Source: Salinisphaeraceae bacterium (GTDB lineage Bacteria; Pseudomonadota; Gammaproteobacteria; Nevskiales; Salinisphaeraceae). Taken from it: a DNA stretch of 42,759 bases. A program made the position numbers and the translations under genes. The notes beneath the pieces are model-generated. The model worked only from the letters and a program-made list of their open reading frames with translations, did no database searches and was not told the DNA's origin. Location: assembly GCA_002683405.1 (NCBI GenBank), contig NYTH01000012.1, forward strand, positions 1 through 42,759. The letters are read 5' to 3'. Every line of letters begins with the position of its first letter. The stretch's first letter is position 1. Of the stretch, positions 11,595 through 20,755 are shown piece after piece.

Positions 11595-11948
11595 ATGGGC
11601 GGCTGGGATCCACTTTCGTGGCTGGAGCGGGGCAGTGACTACGCCCGGGCGCACGATGTCGACCCGCTGGTCTTCATCGGCATCTACCTGATCACCACGC
11701 CGCCCTTCATTTTTGTCAGCGGCTGGCTACTGCACAGCTTGCGGAAGAAAAAGCCGCTGGAGGTACTGCTGTTCCTCTGGGGTCTGCTGTACTGCGCGCC
11801 CTATATCTACGTGCTGATCGAAGGCGACAATCTGGCCTGGTGGATGTACGCCGCCATGACCGTGTTGCTGACCGGCGGCATCGGCATTTCAGCACTGGGT
11901 CTGCGCCGGCGCCTGCGCGAAGAGGACAACAACACGGTAGACGACTAG
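11595..11948 (+). CDS. Small integral membrane protein, unknown
   Basis: The product is 117 aa with three probable hydrophobic segments: about 27-46 (VFIGIYLITTPPFIFVSGWL), about 55-73 and about 80-100, followed by an acidic/basic C-terminus rich in Arg, Glu and Asp. A short amphipathic N-terminus contains WDPLSWLERG. I do not recognise the family. It lies 83 bases after the MFS gene and converges with the Nudix gene, sharing an inverted repeat that holds both stop codons. The coding call rests on composition and ordered membrane segments. Confidence 0.65.
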   Translation: MGGWDPLSWLERGSDYARAHDVDPLVFIGIYLITTPPFIFVSGWLLHSLRKKKPLEVLLFLWGLLYCAPYIYVLIEGDNLAWWMYAAMTVLLTGGIGISALGLRRRLREEDNNTVDD

Positions 11949-11966
11949 TGTGACGCACTACACTAG
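11945..11966. terminator. Inverted repeat holding the stop codons of two convergent genes
   Basis: CTAGTGT (11945-11951) and ACACTAG (11960-11966) form a perfect 7-bp stem with an 8-base loop. The TAG at 11946-11948 ends the upstream plus-strand gene and the CTA at 11963-11965 is the TAG of the minus-strand Nudix gene. No T-tract is present. Confidence 0.4.
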
Positions 11967-12544
11967 GCGGCTCCGTCGCCGCCAGGTCCGGGGGTGCGCG
12001 GCGCGTTCAGCCGGTCCATCTGCGCCTGCATGGCCGCCGGGAGCGGTCTCTCTTCGGGATGGTAACCGCGGTCCTCGAGGAATTGCTTGAGCACCAGTCC
12101 GGTACTCATGGGCCAGTACCGGACCTGGTCGAACGGAAGGCTCAGATATTCGACGAGTTCCTCGTTCAGCCGAATCTCTCCCCGGGCCCGCACGTGGTAG
12201 GATATGATGATCTGGTTCTTGATGCGGAAGTTGTGGTGGCCCAGAAAGGCCTCCACTTCGCCGTCCAGCGAGAGCTCCTCGGCCACCTCGCGAATCACCG
12301 CCGTTTCAGGTTCCTCATCCCGCTCGAGAAACCCCGTGATCAGGCCGAACATCCCGGGCGCCCAGGCCGCGTTGCGGGCCAGTACGATGTTGTTCTCGTG
12401 TTCCACGATGGCGGCCACGACCGGGACCGGGTTGTCCCAGAAGACATGACCGCAGCGCGGCCGATCGCAGCACTGGCGCTGCTGATCGCCCAGCCAGGCC
12501 ACCACGAGTTCGGCGCCGCATACGGGACAGAATCGGAAATGCAT
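11963..12544 (-). CDS. Zinc-ribbon Nudix hydrolase
   Basis: Nudix enzymes cleave nucleoside diphosphates linked to another group. The 193-aa protein starts with a zinc ribbon (Cys6, Cys9, then Cys25/26 and Cys31, as in CPVC ... CDRPRCG) and then VVAAIVEHENNIVLARN. The Nudix box spans about 71-93: G-F-L-E-R-D-E-E ... REVAEELSL, fitting G-x5-E-x7-R-E-U-x-E-E. The layout resembles the C-terminal half of NudC-type NADH pyrophosphatase, but the SQPWPFPxS array that marks NudC substrate use is not seen. It is the last gene of the minus-strand moxR group, 28 bases after the SseB-like gene. Confidence 0.85.
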   Translation of the reverse strand: MHFRFCPVCGAELVVAWLGDQQRQCCDRPRCGHVFWDNPVPVVAAIVEHENNIVLARNAAWAPGMFGLITGFLERDEEPETAVIREVAEELSLDGEVEAFLGHHNFRIKNQIIISYHVRARGEIRLNEELVEYLSLPFDQVRYWPMSTGLVLKQFLEDRGYHPEERPLPAAMQAQMDRLNAPRTPGPGGDGAA

Positions 12545-12572
12545 GGAGGCAGACTAGGGCAGGCGTCGGGCG

Positions 12573-13061
12573 CTAGTCCAGTGCCGCATCGATACGGTCG
12601 GAATAGCGCTCGCGCATCCGCAGCAGGCCGAAACTGGGAATCCGCATCCCCAGCGTCCAGCCGGGATTGATCGTGACGCCCAGGCCCGGCGCCGTATGGG
12701 CGAGCACCCAGATAAAATCGGTGCGAATGCCGTACTGGTACTGCGGATAGGTCGCTGCGACCCGATGCGCCATTTCGGGGCTGGTAAACACGGCGACCAT
12801 GTCGGCCTGGTCGTCCTGGCCCGGTATGACCAGCGGCTCGATATCGTCTGGTGACTCCTGTGCCAGCACGTTGCGTTTGGTGAGCAGGAGGACTTCGGAA
12901 TCCACCAGATTTTCCAGAAAGCCGGGCAGGCGGGACGCGTCGGTCTGCGCGGCCGACAGTTCACGCTCGAGCAGGTTGAGCGATTCCGGGGCAGCGCGCA
13001 GTGACGGCGCCATGAGCGACAGCAGCGCGCAGAGTGTCAGCAGTCGGGCGATCCGGCGCAC
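12573..13061 (-). CDS. Exported SseB N-domain-like protein
   Basis: The product is 162 aa from GTG at 13061, chosen because GGAG lies 6-7 bases upstream and because this start gives a clean signal peptide (MRRIARLLTLCALLSLMAPSLRA). An upstream ATG at 13124 would bury that signal behind 21 residues. The mature part resembles the SseB N-terminal domain: LERELSAAQ..., FLENLVDSEVLLL, DMVAVFTSPEMAHRV and GLGVTINPG near the end. SseB proteins are usually cytoplasmic, so export is notable. Function unknown. It follows tgpA by 59 bases in the same direction. Confidence 0.65.
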   Translation of the reverse strand: MRRIARLLTLCALLSLMAPSLRAAPESLNLLERELSAAQTDASRLPGFLENLVDSEVLLLTKRNVLAQESPDDIEPLVIPGQDDQADMVAVFTSPEMAHRVAATYPQYQYGIRTDFIWVLAHTAPGLGVTINPGWTLGMRIPSFGLLRMRERYSDRIDAALD

Positions 13062-13120
13062 GAGTTTCTCCGGGCAATAAGGTCCAAGGGCGAATTCTAT
13101 CGGTTCACGGCGGCGACTAT

Positions 13121-15085
13121 TCAAGACCGCGCCGCGCTGCGAGGGCGAAACTGGCGCACGGCCTGGGCCAGCGCACGATGATCATGGGTTCGGTTGCTGT
13201 AGCGCAGCGCCACGTAGAGCGCCACGATGCGGCGCACGGCCGACTGCAGTTCGGGCCGCGACTGTACCACCCGCTCACCAAAATCCCGGGGGCCTTCCTG
13301 GCGCGCGCGGACCAGGCCAATGCCGGCGAGCTTGGCGCAGAACTGCTCCCAGGCCCGCTGGGCCGGATCGGAGTTGCGGCGCGGGCGTGCCTGCCACAGC
13401 AGCAGTATGCCCAGAAGGCCGAGAAAGAGCGCCAGCAGCCCGGTCAGCGCCAGCAGCGTGGCGCGAAGATTGATCAATCCCATCGCGGCCAGGAAATCAC
13501 GCTGCAGCTCGGGGCCGTAACTCAGGAACCAGCCGTTCCAGCGCGCGTTGACGAGATCCCAGCGCATCTGCAGCCGATAGAGCAGGTCACCGCTGCGCCG
13601 CGCCAGATAGGGCAGCGGCTCATCGGCGCCCAGCGCGCCGGAGACACCCCGCTCGATACGCTCGGGTGACACCGCCGAGGTGGGGTCAATGCGGACCCAG
13701 CCGCGCCGGGGCAGCCAGACCTCGGACCAGGCATGAGCGTCGGAGGCTCGCACGATCATGTAGTCGCTCAGGTCGTTGAACTCGCCGCCCTGGTAGCCGG
13801 TGACCACGCGGGCCGGAATACCGGCTGCGCGCATGAGAAACGTGAAAGCCTCCGCGTAGTGCTCGCAGAAGCCTTCGCGGGTGTCGAACAGAAACCGGTC
13901 TATGCGGTTTTGCACACCGGTCGTGCGCGGCTGGAGGGTATAGCGGAACGGCTGCTGACGAAACATGGTGAGCGCGCGATCGACAATGGCCGCATCGTCA
14001 ATGCCCGCGCGACGCCAGTCGCCCGCCAGGTCGCGGCTGCGGTTATTGCCGTCCGCGGGCAGGCGCCGCGCGTAGTCCAGCAGCGAGCGGTTCGGCTGCT
14101 GCGCTTCCACATTGTGCTGCGGATAGGAGACGAGCTTGAGCAACTCTCGTTCGTACTGGGGCTTGCGGACGCGGAGCGAGCCGGCTGCGTCCATGTAGGC
14201 GCCGTCGGGAATGCTTTCCGCCAGATCAAGCGCCAGCAGCCAGTCCTGGCCGTGCGGCTCGTAGGTCACGCTGTAGCGGGCCGGTTCACCGCTGTAGCGC
14301 CGCTCGGGCGGGCCGGGCTGAATGCGGTTGGCCCAGCCCTCGCTCCAGCTGCGGCCGTTGAACTGCCAGAACACCGGCCCCCGCCAGTAGAGCTGTTGGG
14401 GCCCGGGGGGTGGGGTGTCGAAACGCACCCGGAAGGCGACTTCGTCGGACTGCGCCAGGTTGCTGATCATGCCCGGCGCCATGGTGTCGGACAGACCGGT
14501 GCGCGCGTTGGCGCCCGCCGAGGGCGCGCCCCAGATGGGGCCCGGAATGCGGGGGAACAGCACGAACAGCAGGATGGCGACCGGCAGTCCGTGCAGCATG
14601 AGCAGACCGGCACGGCGCCCCATGACCCGGGCGGGCAGGGCGCCGCTGGGGTGATTGGCGTCGAGAAACGCGGCGGTGATCAGCCAGCAGGCCAGAATCA
14701 GAAACAGCGCCATGACGATTTCCTGCGAGAACAGGAAATGTGTGATCAGCACGAAATAGCTCAGCGCGAGCAGCATCATTACGTCGCGATGCGCGTTCGT
14801 TTCCGCCAGTTTCAGCGTCATCATGAGCATGAGCAGCGCCACGCCGGCGTGCTGGCCGTCGACGCGGCCAAAGGCCAGATAGACGGCGGCAAAGGCCATC
14901 ATCGCCAGAGCCGCGCGGAAATACTTGCCGGGCTGGGGCCAGGCCCGCAGCGTGCCGATCGTCTGCCACAGAAGAATGGCGCCCGCGAACAGGCTGACCC
15001 ACACCGGCACCCGCAGAAAGTGCGGCAGCAGAACAATCAGCAGGATGCCGATCAGCCGCAGGCGCTGTGTCTGATCAAGAAACAT
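13121..15085 (-). CDS. tgpA: TgpA-type transmembrane transglutaminase-like protein
   Basis: The 654-aa inner-membrane protein has an N-terminal DUF3488 region with about six membrane segments (up to residue about 185), a periplasmic transglutaminase core and a final membrane segment near residue 550 followed by a cytoplasmic tail. The Cys-His-Asp triad is visible: Cys407 in GFCEHYAEAF, His451 in DAHAW and Asp467 in RIDPTSA. The Pseudomonas homologue TgpA is reported essential with periplasmic transglutaminase activity; the substrate is unclear. The start at 15085 overlaps the DUF58 gene by 11 bases; further upstream ATGs lie within DUF58. Confidence 0.9.
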   Translation of the reverse strand: MFLDQTQRLRLIGILLIVLLPHFLRVPVWVSLFAGAILLWQTIGTLRAWPQPGKYFRAALAMMAFAAVYLAFGRVDGQHAGVALLMLMMTLKLAETNAHRDVMMLLALSYFVLITHFLFSQEIVMALFLILACWLITAAFLDANHPSGALPARVMGRRAGLLMLHGLPVAILLFVLFPRIPGPIWGAPSAGANARTGLSDTMAPGMISNLAQSDEVAFRVRFDTPPPGPQQLYWRGPVFWQFNGRSWSEGWANRIQPGPPERRYSGEPARYSVTYEPHGQDWLLALDLAESIPDGAYMDAAGSLRVRKPQYERELLKLVSYPQHNVEAQQPNRSLLDYARRLPADGNNRSRDLAGDWRRAGIDDAAIVDRALTMFRQQPFRYTLQPRTTGVQNRIDRFLFDTREGFCEHYAEAFTFLMRAAGIPARVVTGYQGGEFNDLSDYMIVRASDAHAWSEVWLPRRGWVRIDPTSAVSPERIERGVSGALGADEPLPYLARRSGDLLYRLQMRWDLVNARWNGWFLSYGPELQRDFLAAMGLINLRATLLALTGLLALFLGLLGILLLWQARPRRNSDPAQRAWEQFCAKLAGIGLVRARQEGPRDFGERVVQSRPELQSAVRRIVALYVALRYSNRTHDHRALAQAVRQFRPRSAARS

Positions 15086-16049
15086 CGTCCTGCCCGTAGA
15101 GCGCCAGGGCCTGAAGGCAGCGCTGCGCATGACCCGCACCCTCGGCCGGCTGAAGTGTCTGCCCGGGCAGCGTCAGTCCAAAGACGAGGCCCAGGCGTTC
15201 GGCTTCCAGCACCCAGCTGCACAACTGCGACAGCCGCATTTCCGGGTCGCCCGGCGCGGCGTTCCAGTCCAGCCAGAGTTCGCGCTGGCGCGGATCGGCG
15301 AACTGTTTGACCATGAGCTGGCCGGTGCGCGGATAGGTTTTCCAGTGGATCAGATGCGCCGGATCGCCGCGCTCGTAGCGGCGCAGGCCGGCGAAATCCT
15401 CGCGGCCCGCGTGCGCGTTGGACAGACCGGTGCTGTCGCCCGCGCTGTGGTCGGGCAGGGGCATTGCCCCCCACGGTCTGGGATAGACCAGCCCCGACAT
15501 CGCCAGCGGCGCGAAGCACCAGGCCCGGAACAGCCCCATGGGAAAACTGGTGTACAGCCTGACCCGTGGCAGTGCCAGCCGGCCCCGCCGCAGCGCTTGC
15601 ACCGGAAGCACGATGACCGCCTCCCCGGCCGCAGGGACATCCGCGAACACGGGTTCCTCCAGATCCGGATGATCCAGCTTGACCGCGAGTCGTGTCAGCC
15701 GCGTCGGGTTGGTCAGCAGCAGCGTGAAGCGCATCTGCTGGCCCGCGTACACCGCTTGTGGCTGTCGTGCCCGTACCTGCAGATTCACCAGATTGCCGTG
15801 GGTGTGATGCATGCCCACCAGGGCCATACCGGCCAGCAGAAAAGTCAGCGCGAAGCCCAGGCTGTTGCTGTAGTTCATGCAGCCGACCAGCATCACGAAC
15901 AGCAGCAGGCCGAAATAGAAACCGGCGCGCGTTGGCAGGATGTAGATTTTGCTGCGCTTGATGTCGACAGGGCCGTCCTGCACGGGGTTGCGCCGGTCCA
16001 TCCAGCGCACGACGCGCGTCTTCAGCCGTTGTCTCAACGCCCCGATCAT
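15075..16049 (-). CDS. DUF58 domain protein
   Basis: The 324-aa protein has two membrane segments at about 42-60 and 63-82, then a beta-rich region and the DUF58 signature GREDFAGLRRYERGDPAHLIHWKTYPRTGQLMVKQF cut here as FAGLRRYERGDPAHLIHWK. DUF58 proteins are related to von Willebrand A domains and regularly sit between a MoxR ATPase and a transglutaminase protein, where they are thought to be the ATPase's client. It begins 22 bases after moxR and overlaps tgpA, so the three should be co-translated. Confidence 0.88.
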   Translation of the reverse strand: MIGALRQRLKTRVVRWMDRRNPVQDGPVDIKRSKIYILPTRAGFYFGLLLFVMLVGCMNYSNSLGFALTFLLAGMALVGMHHTHGNLVNLQVRARQPQAVYAGQQMRFTLLLTNPTRLTRLAVKLDHPDLEEPVFADVPAAGEAVIVLPVQALRRGRLALPRVRLYTSFPMGLFRAWCFAPLAMSGLVYPRPWGAMPLPDHSAGDSTGLSNAHAGREDFAGLRRYERGDPAHLIHWKTYPRTGQLMVKQFADPRQRELWLDWNAAPGDPEMRLSQLCSWVLEAERLGLVFGLTLPGQTLQPAEGAGHAQRCLQALALYGQDDVS

Positions 16050-16071
16050 GATCGTCTGAAGCAGCCGGCTA

Positions 16072-17013
16072 TCAGGGCAGTGGGACCTGTTTGAGCAGCG
16101 TCGAGGAGGGCGGTGCGCTGGCGTGCTCGCGGTCGACCGTGGCCAGGCGATGGTCTACCACGGCCGGCAGTACCGCCTGCACGTCTTCGGGCAGGACGTG
16201 ATCGCGACCGGCAAGCAGGGCCCAGGCCTGGGCCGCACGGCGCAACGCCAGCCCGGCGCGGGGCGACAGGCCCTGGCGAAACAGCACGGTTTCGCGGCTG
16301 CCGGCGAGCAGGGCCAGAATGTAGTCGAGCAGGGCATCGCTGACGGTGATGGCGTCGGCCTGCGCCTGCCAGTGCGCCAGCCCGTCGCTTTCCAGGCTGG
16401 GGAGTACGTCTTCCAGCATGGCGCGCCGGCTGCGCTGGCTCAGCAGCATCTTTTCGGCGCTGGCGGGCGGATAGCCCAGCCCGATGCGCATCAGAAAACG
16501 GTCCAGCTGGGACTCGGGCAGGGGAAAGGTGCCGAGCTGATCGGCCGGGTTCTGCGTGGCCACCGCGAAAAAGTGCTCGGGAAGCGCACGCGTGACGCCG
16601 TCGATAGTGACCTGCCGTTCTTCCATGGCCTCCAGCAGCGCGCTCTGGGTCTTCGGCGAAGCGCGGTTGACCTCGTCGGCCAGCAGCAGCTGGGTGAATA
16701 TCGGGCCCGGGTGGAACTCGAACCGTGCCTCGTGGGGTTCGAATATCGATACGCCCAGAATATCCGTGGGCAGCAGGTCGGCGGTGAACTGCACCCGCGC
16801 GAAATCCAGGCCGAATACGCGGGCCAGCGCGTGCGCCAGCGTCGTCTTGCCCACGCCCGGGATGTCCTCGATGAGCAGATGGCCCTGCGCCAGCAGGCAG
16901 GTTACCGCCAGCCGAACCTGCTGCTCCTTGCCCAGTATGAGCTCCGACACCGCGCTCACTGCGCCGGCCAGTCGGTTACCGCCGGCGGAATCGAAACGTT
17001 GGGCCAGAGACAT
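16072..17013 (-). CDS. MoxR-family AAA+ ATPase
   Basis: The 313-aa AAA+ protein has Walker A IPGVGKTTLA (51-60), Walker B LLLADEVNRA (109-118), sensor 1 in FFAVATQNP and the sensor 2 region in the C-terminal helical lid. MoxR ATPases act as chaperones in maturing metal- or vWA-domain proteins, and this one leads a moxR-DUF58-tgpA-SseB-like-Nudix group on the minus strand. About 170 bases separate its start from the divergent lipoprotein gene, a region that holds two adjacent palindromes. Confidence 0.92.
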   Translation of the reverse strand: MSLAQRFDSAGGNRLAGAVSAVSELILGKEQQVRLAVTCLLAQGHLLIEDIPGVGKTTLAHALARVFGLDFARVQFTADLLPTDILGVSIFEPHEARFEFHPGPIFTQLLLADEVNRASPKTQSALLEAMEERQVTIDGVTRALPEHFFAVATQNPADQLGTFPLPESQLDRFLMRIGLGYPPASAEKMLLSQRSRRAMLEDVLPSLESDGLAHWQAQADAITVSDALLDYILALLAGSRETVLFRQGLSPRAGLALRRAAQAWALLAGRDHVLPEDVQAVLPAVVDHRLATVDREHASAPPSSTLLKQVPLP

Positions 17014-17141
17014 AGATGCAATCCGGATTCGAAAAAGGGAACAGGGCGGCCCGCAGCGCGCCCCGGTTCTAGTTCATCGGCTGGCCGACCGGGTTACTGA
17101 AGCGTTCGACGGCAGCGGCCATTCATTTTTCGTACAGCTCG

Positions 17142-17163
17142 AGTCTGCAGACTGAAGGCCTTC
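17142..17163. repeat. Two back-to-back perfect palindromes
   Basis: AGTCTGCAGACT (17142-17153) is a perfect 12-bp palindrome directly followed by GAAGGCCTTC (17154-17163), a perfect 10-bp palindrome, 21 bases before the lipoprotein ATG. They could be operators or alternating RNA hairpins in the 5' untranslated region. Confidence 0.5.
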
Positions 17164-17183
17164 AAGGCAGCCGGAGAATCTTC

Positions 17184-17420
17184 ATGAGGCAGATAATCAA
17201 CACGGCGGCACTGATGCTGGCAATCGGCGCGCTGGCCGCCTGCACCAACAGCTTTTACGGTGGCGCGGTAGCGGGCGCTGGCGCGGCGGGCGTGACCCAC
17301 GAGGTGTACAACAAACGCCAGCTGGACCAGTTGGAGCGTGATTACGAACGGGGCGACATCAGCGCCGAGGAATACGAGCGCCGGCGGCGAGACGTGGAAG
17401 ACCGCTCGCTGGTTTACTGA
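17184..17420 (+). CDS. Small lipoprotein with SHOCT-like C-terminus
   Basis: The 78-aa product has a type II signal peptide (MRQIINTAALMLAIGALAAC) with lipobox LAAC and lipidated Cys20. A Gly/Ala-rich segment (GGAVAGAGAAG) follows, then an Arg/Glu-rich helix LDQLERDYERGDISAEEYER that matches the SHOCT pattern (L-x-x-L-x-x-G-x-I-[ST]-x-E-E-[FY]). SHOCT is a short oligomerisation-type motif often at protein ends. Asn-Ser after the Cys predicts outer membrane sorting. GGAG lies 8 bases before the ATG. Its 3' end overlaps convergent fxsA by 7 bases. Confidence 0.8.
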   Translation: MRQIINTAALMLAIGALAACTNSFYGGAVAGAGAAGVTHEVYNKRQLDQLERDYERGDISAEEYERRRRDVEDRSLVY

Positions 17421-17887
17421 TCCCGGCGATCACCGGTGTCATCCCGGCTGTATTCGCCCTCGATGGTGCGTTGCTGCGGGGGTCCGTCGGCGCGGTTCGA
17501 AGCGCGGTGCTGCCAGGCCGGCCCGGCCTGTATCGTGATCGCCCGGGCCAGTAGCTGCTGCGCCGCGGCTTGACGTAGCGCCGGGACCAGCAGCGCAAAT
17601 CCCAGGGTATCGGTGATGAATCCGGGCGTGATCAGAAAGGCACCGGCCAGTAGCAGCGCCGCGCCTTCCAGCAGCGGCACCGCGGGCATTTCTCCCCGCT
17701 GCTGGCAGCGCTGGATGTCGGCCAGCGCCTTGAGCCCCTGGTGACGCACGAGCTGAGAGCCCACCACGGCCGTCAGGATGACCAGGGCGATGGTCGTCAA
17801 CGCGCCGATAACGCTGCCGATCTTGATCAGCAGCCAGGTTTCCACCAGCGGAACGACGATGAAGATGAGCAGTAGTTTTCCGGCCAT
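17414..17887 (-). CDS. fxsA: FxsA family membrane protein
   Basis: The 157-aa protein has the FxsA pattern: a first hydrophobic segment with VPLVETWLLIKIGS, a second (ALTTIALVILTAVVGSQLVR), then ALADIQRCQQRGEMPAVPLLEG and LLLAGAFLITPGFITDTLG. E. coli FxsA when abundant relieves exclusion of phage T7 by plasmid F; its normal role is unknown. The C-terminal 35 residues are polar. It follows valS by 57 bases on the same strand. Confidence 0.9.
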   Translation of the reverse strand: MAGKLLLIFIVVPLVETWLLIKIGSVIGALTTIALVILTAVVGSQLVRHQGLKALADIQRCQQRGEMPAVPLLEGAALLLAGAFLITPGFITDTLGFALLVPALRQAAAQQLLARAITIQAGPAWQHRASNRADGPPQQRTIEGEYSRDDTGDRRDQ

Positions 17888-17944
17888 CGTCAGACGCTGG
17901 GGGCGTTGCGCAGCTTTTCCAAGCAGCGCGCCACGCGGGACAGG

Positions 17945-20707
17945 CTACAGGCTGGCGATGCGCGTTCTCTGCTCGTCGAGCGCCGCCAGGTCGGCCTCCA
18001 GCCGGGCGAGCTGTTCACGCGCCTTGTCCACCACCTCGGCCGGGGCCTTTTCGGTGAAGCTCGGGTTTTCCAGCCGCCGCGCCGCGCCGTCGCGTTCGCC
18101 CTGAAGTTTGGTCAGCCGCTTGTCGAGCCGCTTGAGCTCGGCGTCCTTGTCGATCAGGCCGGCCATGGGGACCAGCAGCTTCATGCCGCCAGCAAGCGCC
18201 GTGGCCGACTCGGGCGCGGCATCGCCCGGCGCCAGGAATTCGATCGATTCGGTCCCCGCCAGAAAGTCCAGCGACGGGCGGTGGCGCCGGAAGCGCTCGC
18301 GATCGGCTTCCTCGGCCTTGTCAACCAGGACCGGCAGCGGTTTGCGCGGCGCGATGTCCATTTCGCCGCGAATCTGCCGGAGCCCGAGTATGCAGTCCTG
18401 CAGCCACCGGATTTCCGCCTCGGCATCCGTATCCCGCAGCGCCTCGTCCGGCTGCGGGAACGGCTGGTCGACAATGCTGGTGCCCTGGACACCGGCCAGC
18501 GGTGCCACCGACTGCCATATTTCCTCGGTGATGAAGGGCATGACCGGATGCAGCAGACGCAGCAGCGCTTCCAGCGTGCGTAGCAGCGTCTGTCGCGTGC
18601 CCAGCTGCCGGGCGGGCGGCGCGTCTTCGCCCAGGGCGGGCTTGCTCAGCTCCAGGTACCAGTCGCAGAACGCGTGCCAGGTGAAGTCGTACAGCGCCTG
18701 GCTGGCGAGGTCGAAGCGGTAGCCGGTGATGTGCCGGTTCACGTCGCCCGCGACCTGCTGCAGCCGCGAGGTAATCCAGCGGTCGGCCCAGCCGTATTCC
18801 ACGCTGTCCCCGGTAACCGGCTTGTCGGCGCAGTTCATCAGCGCGAAGCGCGCGGCGTTCCACAGCTTGTTGCAGAAGTTCCGATAGCCCTCCACGCGGC
18901 CCAGGTCGAAGCGGATATCCCGCCCCTGGGAGGCCAGCGCGGCAAAAGTGAAGCGTAGCGCGTCGGTGCCGAATGCCGGAATACCCTCCGGAAACTCCTT
19001 GCGCGTGGCCTTCTCGATGCGCTTGGCCAGCTGCGGCTGCATCATGCCGGTGGTGCGTTTGGTCAGCAGCGCGTCCAGCTCGATGCCGTCGATCAGGTCA
19101 ATCGGGTCCAGCACATTGCCCTTGGACTTGGACATCTTGGCGCCTTCGGAGTCGCGCACCAGGCCGTGCACGTAGATTTCGTGAAAGGGCACGTCATCCA
19201 TGAACTTCAGGCCCATCATGATCATGCGGGCGACCCAGAAAAAGATGATGTCAAAGCCGGTCACCAGCACGCTGGTGGGGTAGAAGCGGCGCAGCGCGTC
19301 GCTGTCTTCCGGCCAGCCGAGCGTGGAAAACGGCCAGAGCGCGGAGGAGAACCAGGTGTCGAGCACGTCCTCGTCCTGCGTCAGCACGGCGTCGGGCGCC
19401 AGCTGCGAGGCGTACTTTTCCCGCACTTCGGCTTCGCTGCGGCCCGCGTAGATGTTGCCGGCGTCGTCGTACCAGGCAGGAATGCGGTGACCCCACCAGA
19501 GCTGACGCGAAATGCACCAGTCCTCGATGTTGCGCATCCACTCGAAGTAGGTCTTGTCCCAGTTGCCCGGCACGAAACGGATGCGCCCGCTTTCCACGGC
19601 CTCGATGGCCGGGCGCGCCAGAGGCTGGGCGTGCACGAACCACTGATCGGTCAGATAGGGTTCGATCACGGCGCCACTGCGGTCGCCGCGCGGCACCATC
19701 AAGCGATGGTCCTGGGTTTTCTCCAGCAGCCCGGCCGCCTCCAGGTCGGCAAGCACCTGCTTGCGCGCGACGTAGCGGTCCAGGCCGCGGTAGGCCGCCG
19801 GGGCGTTGTCGTTGATGCGCGCGTCTTCGGTGAAGATGTTGATCTGCGGCAGGCCGTGACGCTGCCCCAGCGCATGATCGTTGAAATCGTGTGCCGGCGT
19901 GATCTTCACGCAGCCGGAGCCGAATTCCGGGTCGACATAGTCGTCGGCCACCACGGGAATCTCGCGGTCGGTGAGCGGCAGGCGAATGGTCTTGCCGATG
20001 AGCGCCGTGTAGCGCTCGTCTTCCGGATTCACCGCGACCGCGGTATCGCCCAGCATGGTTTCCGGCCGCGTGGTCGCCACGCTGACGTGGCCGCTGCCGT
20101 CGGCCAGCGGATAGCGGAAGTGCCACAGGTGACCCGCTTCCTCCTCGGACACCACCTCCAGATCGGAAATGGCGGTAAGCAGCACGGGGTCCCAGTTGAC
20201 CAGGCGCTTGCCGCGGTAGATCAGACCTTCGTCGTACAGGCGCACGAACACCTCGCGGACCGCGCTGGACAGGCCCTCATCCATGGTGAAGCGCTCGCGC
20301 GACCAGTCCGGCGATGCGCCCATGCGGCGCAGCTGTCGGGTTATGTGGCCACCGGAGGTTTCCTTCCACTGCCAGACGCGCTCGACAAAGGCTTCGCGTC
20401 CGAGGTCATGGCGGCTGCGGCCCTCTTCGGCGAGCTGGCGCTCCACCACCATCTGGGTGGCAATGCCGGCGTGATCGGTACCCGGCTGCCAGAGCGTGTC
20501 GCGGCCCAGCATGCGGTGATAGCGAATCAGCGCGTCCATGATGGTGTCCTGGAACGCGTGTCCCATGTGCAGACTGCCGGTCACGTTCGGCGGCGGGATC
20601 ATGATGCAGTAGGGCGCGCCCTGGCCGCTGGGTGAGAAGCGCCCCTCGTGTTCCCAGCGCTCGTACCAGCGGGTTTCTATCTGGCGAGGATCAAAAGTCT
20701 TGTCCAT
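17945..20707 (-). CDS. valS: Valyl-tRNA synthetase
   Basis: The class I enzyme charges tRNA-Val and edits Thr. The 920-aa length is normal. The HIGH signature appears as [13 protein letters not shown] (38-50), the editing domain includes [19 protein letters not shown], and [12 protein letters not shown] lies near residue 524. A C-terminal coiled coil (about 855-915, [20 protein letters not shown]) packs on the tRNA. Neighbour order pepA-holC-valS matches E. coli. It follows holC by 48 bases. Confidence 0.97.
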   Translation of the reverse strand: MDKTFDPRQIETRWYERWEHEGRFSPSGQGAPYCIMIPPPNVTGSLHMGHAFQDTIMDALIRYHRMLGRDTLWQPGTDHAGIATQMVVERQLAEEGRSRHDLGREAFVERVWQWKETSGGHITRQLRRMGASPDWSRERFTMDEGLSSAVREVFVRLYDEGLIYRGKRLVNWDPVLLTAISDLEVVSEEEAGHLWHFRYPLADGSGHVSVATTRPETMLGDTAVAVNPEDERYTALIGKTIRLPLTDREIPVVADDYVDPEFGSGCVKITPAHDFNDHALGQRHGLPQINIFTEDARINDNAPAAYRGLDRYVARKQVLADLEAAGLLEKTQDHRLMVPRGDRSGAVIEPYLTDQWFVHAQPLARPAIEAVESGRIRFVPGNWDKTYFEWMRNIEDWCISRQLWWGHRIPAWYDDAGNIYAGRSEAEVREKYASQLAPDAVLTQDEDVLDTWFSSALWPFSTLGWPEDSDALRRFYPTSVLVTGFDIIFFWVARMIMMGLKFMDDVPFHEIYVHGLVRDSEGAKMSKSKGNVLDPIDLIDGIELDALLTKRTTGMMQPQLAKRIEKATRKEFPEGIPAFGTDALRFTFAALASQGRDIRFDLGRVEGYRNFCNKLWNAARFALMNCADKPVTGDSVEYGWADRWITSRLQQVAGDVNRHITGYRFDLASQALYDFTWHAFCDWYLELSKPALGEDAPPARQLGTRQTLLRTLEALLRLLHPVMPFITEEIWQSVAPLAGVQGTSIVDQPFPQPDEALRDTDAEAEIRWLQDCILGLRQIRGEMDIAPRKPLPVLVDKAEEADRERFRRHRPSLDFLAGTESIEFLAPGDAAPESATALAGGMKLLVPMAGLIDKDAELKRLDKRLTKLQGERDGAARRLENPSFTEKAPAEVVDKAREQLARLEADLAALDEQRTRIASL

Positions 20708-20755
20708 GAAGGCTCTTCAAGTTCTAAAGTCCGTGCGGGCGGGCACGAAGGAGAA

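Noticed and set aside
13733-15310. Open frame of about 525 codons on the plus strand
   Set aside because: Antisense to tgpA and DUF58, both of which have clear catalytic or family motifs.
19166-20635. Open frame of about 489 codons on the plus strand
   Set aside because: Antisense shadow of valS, with His/Gly/Val-rich composition and no recognisable domain.
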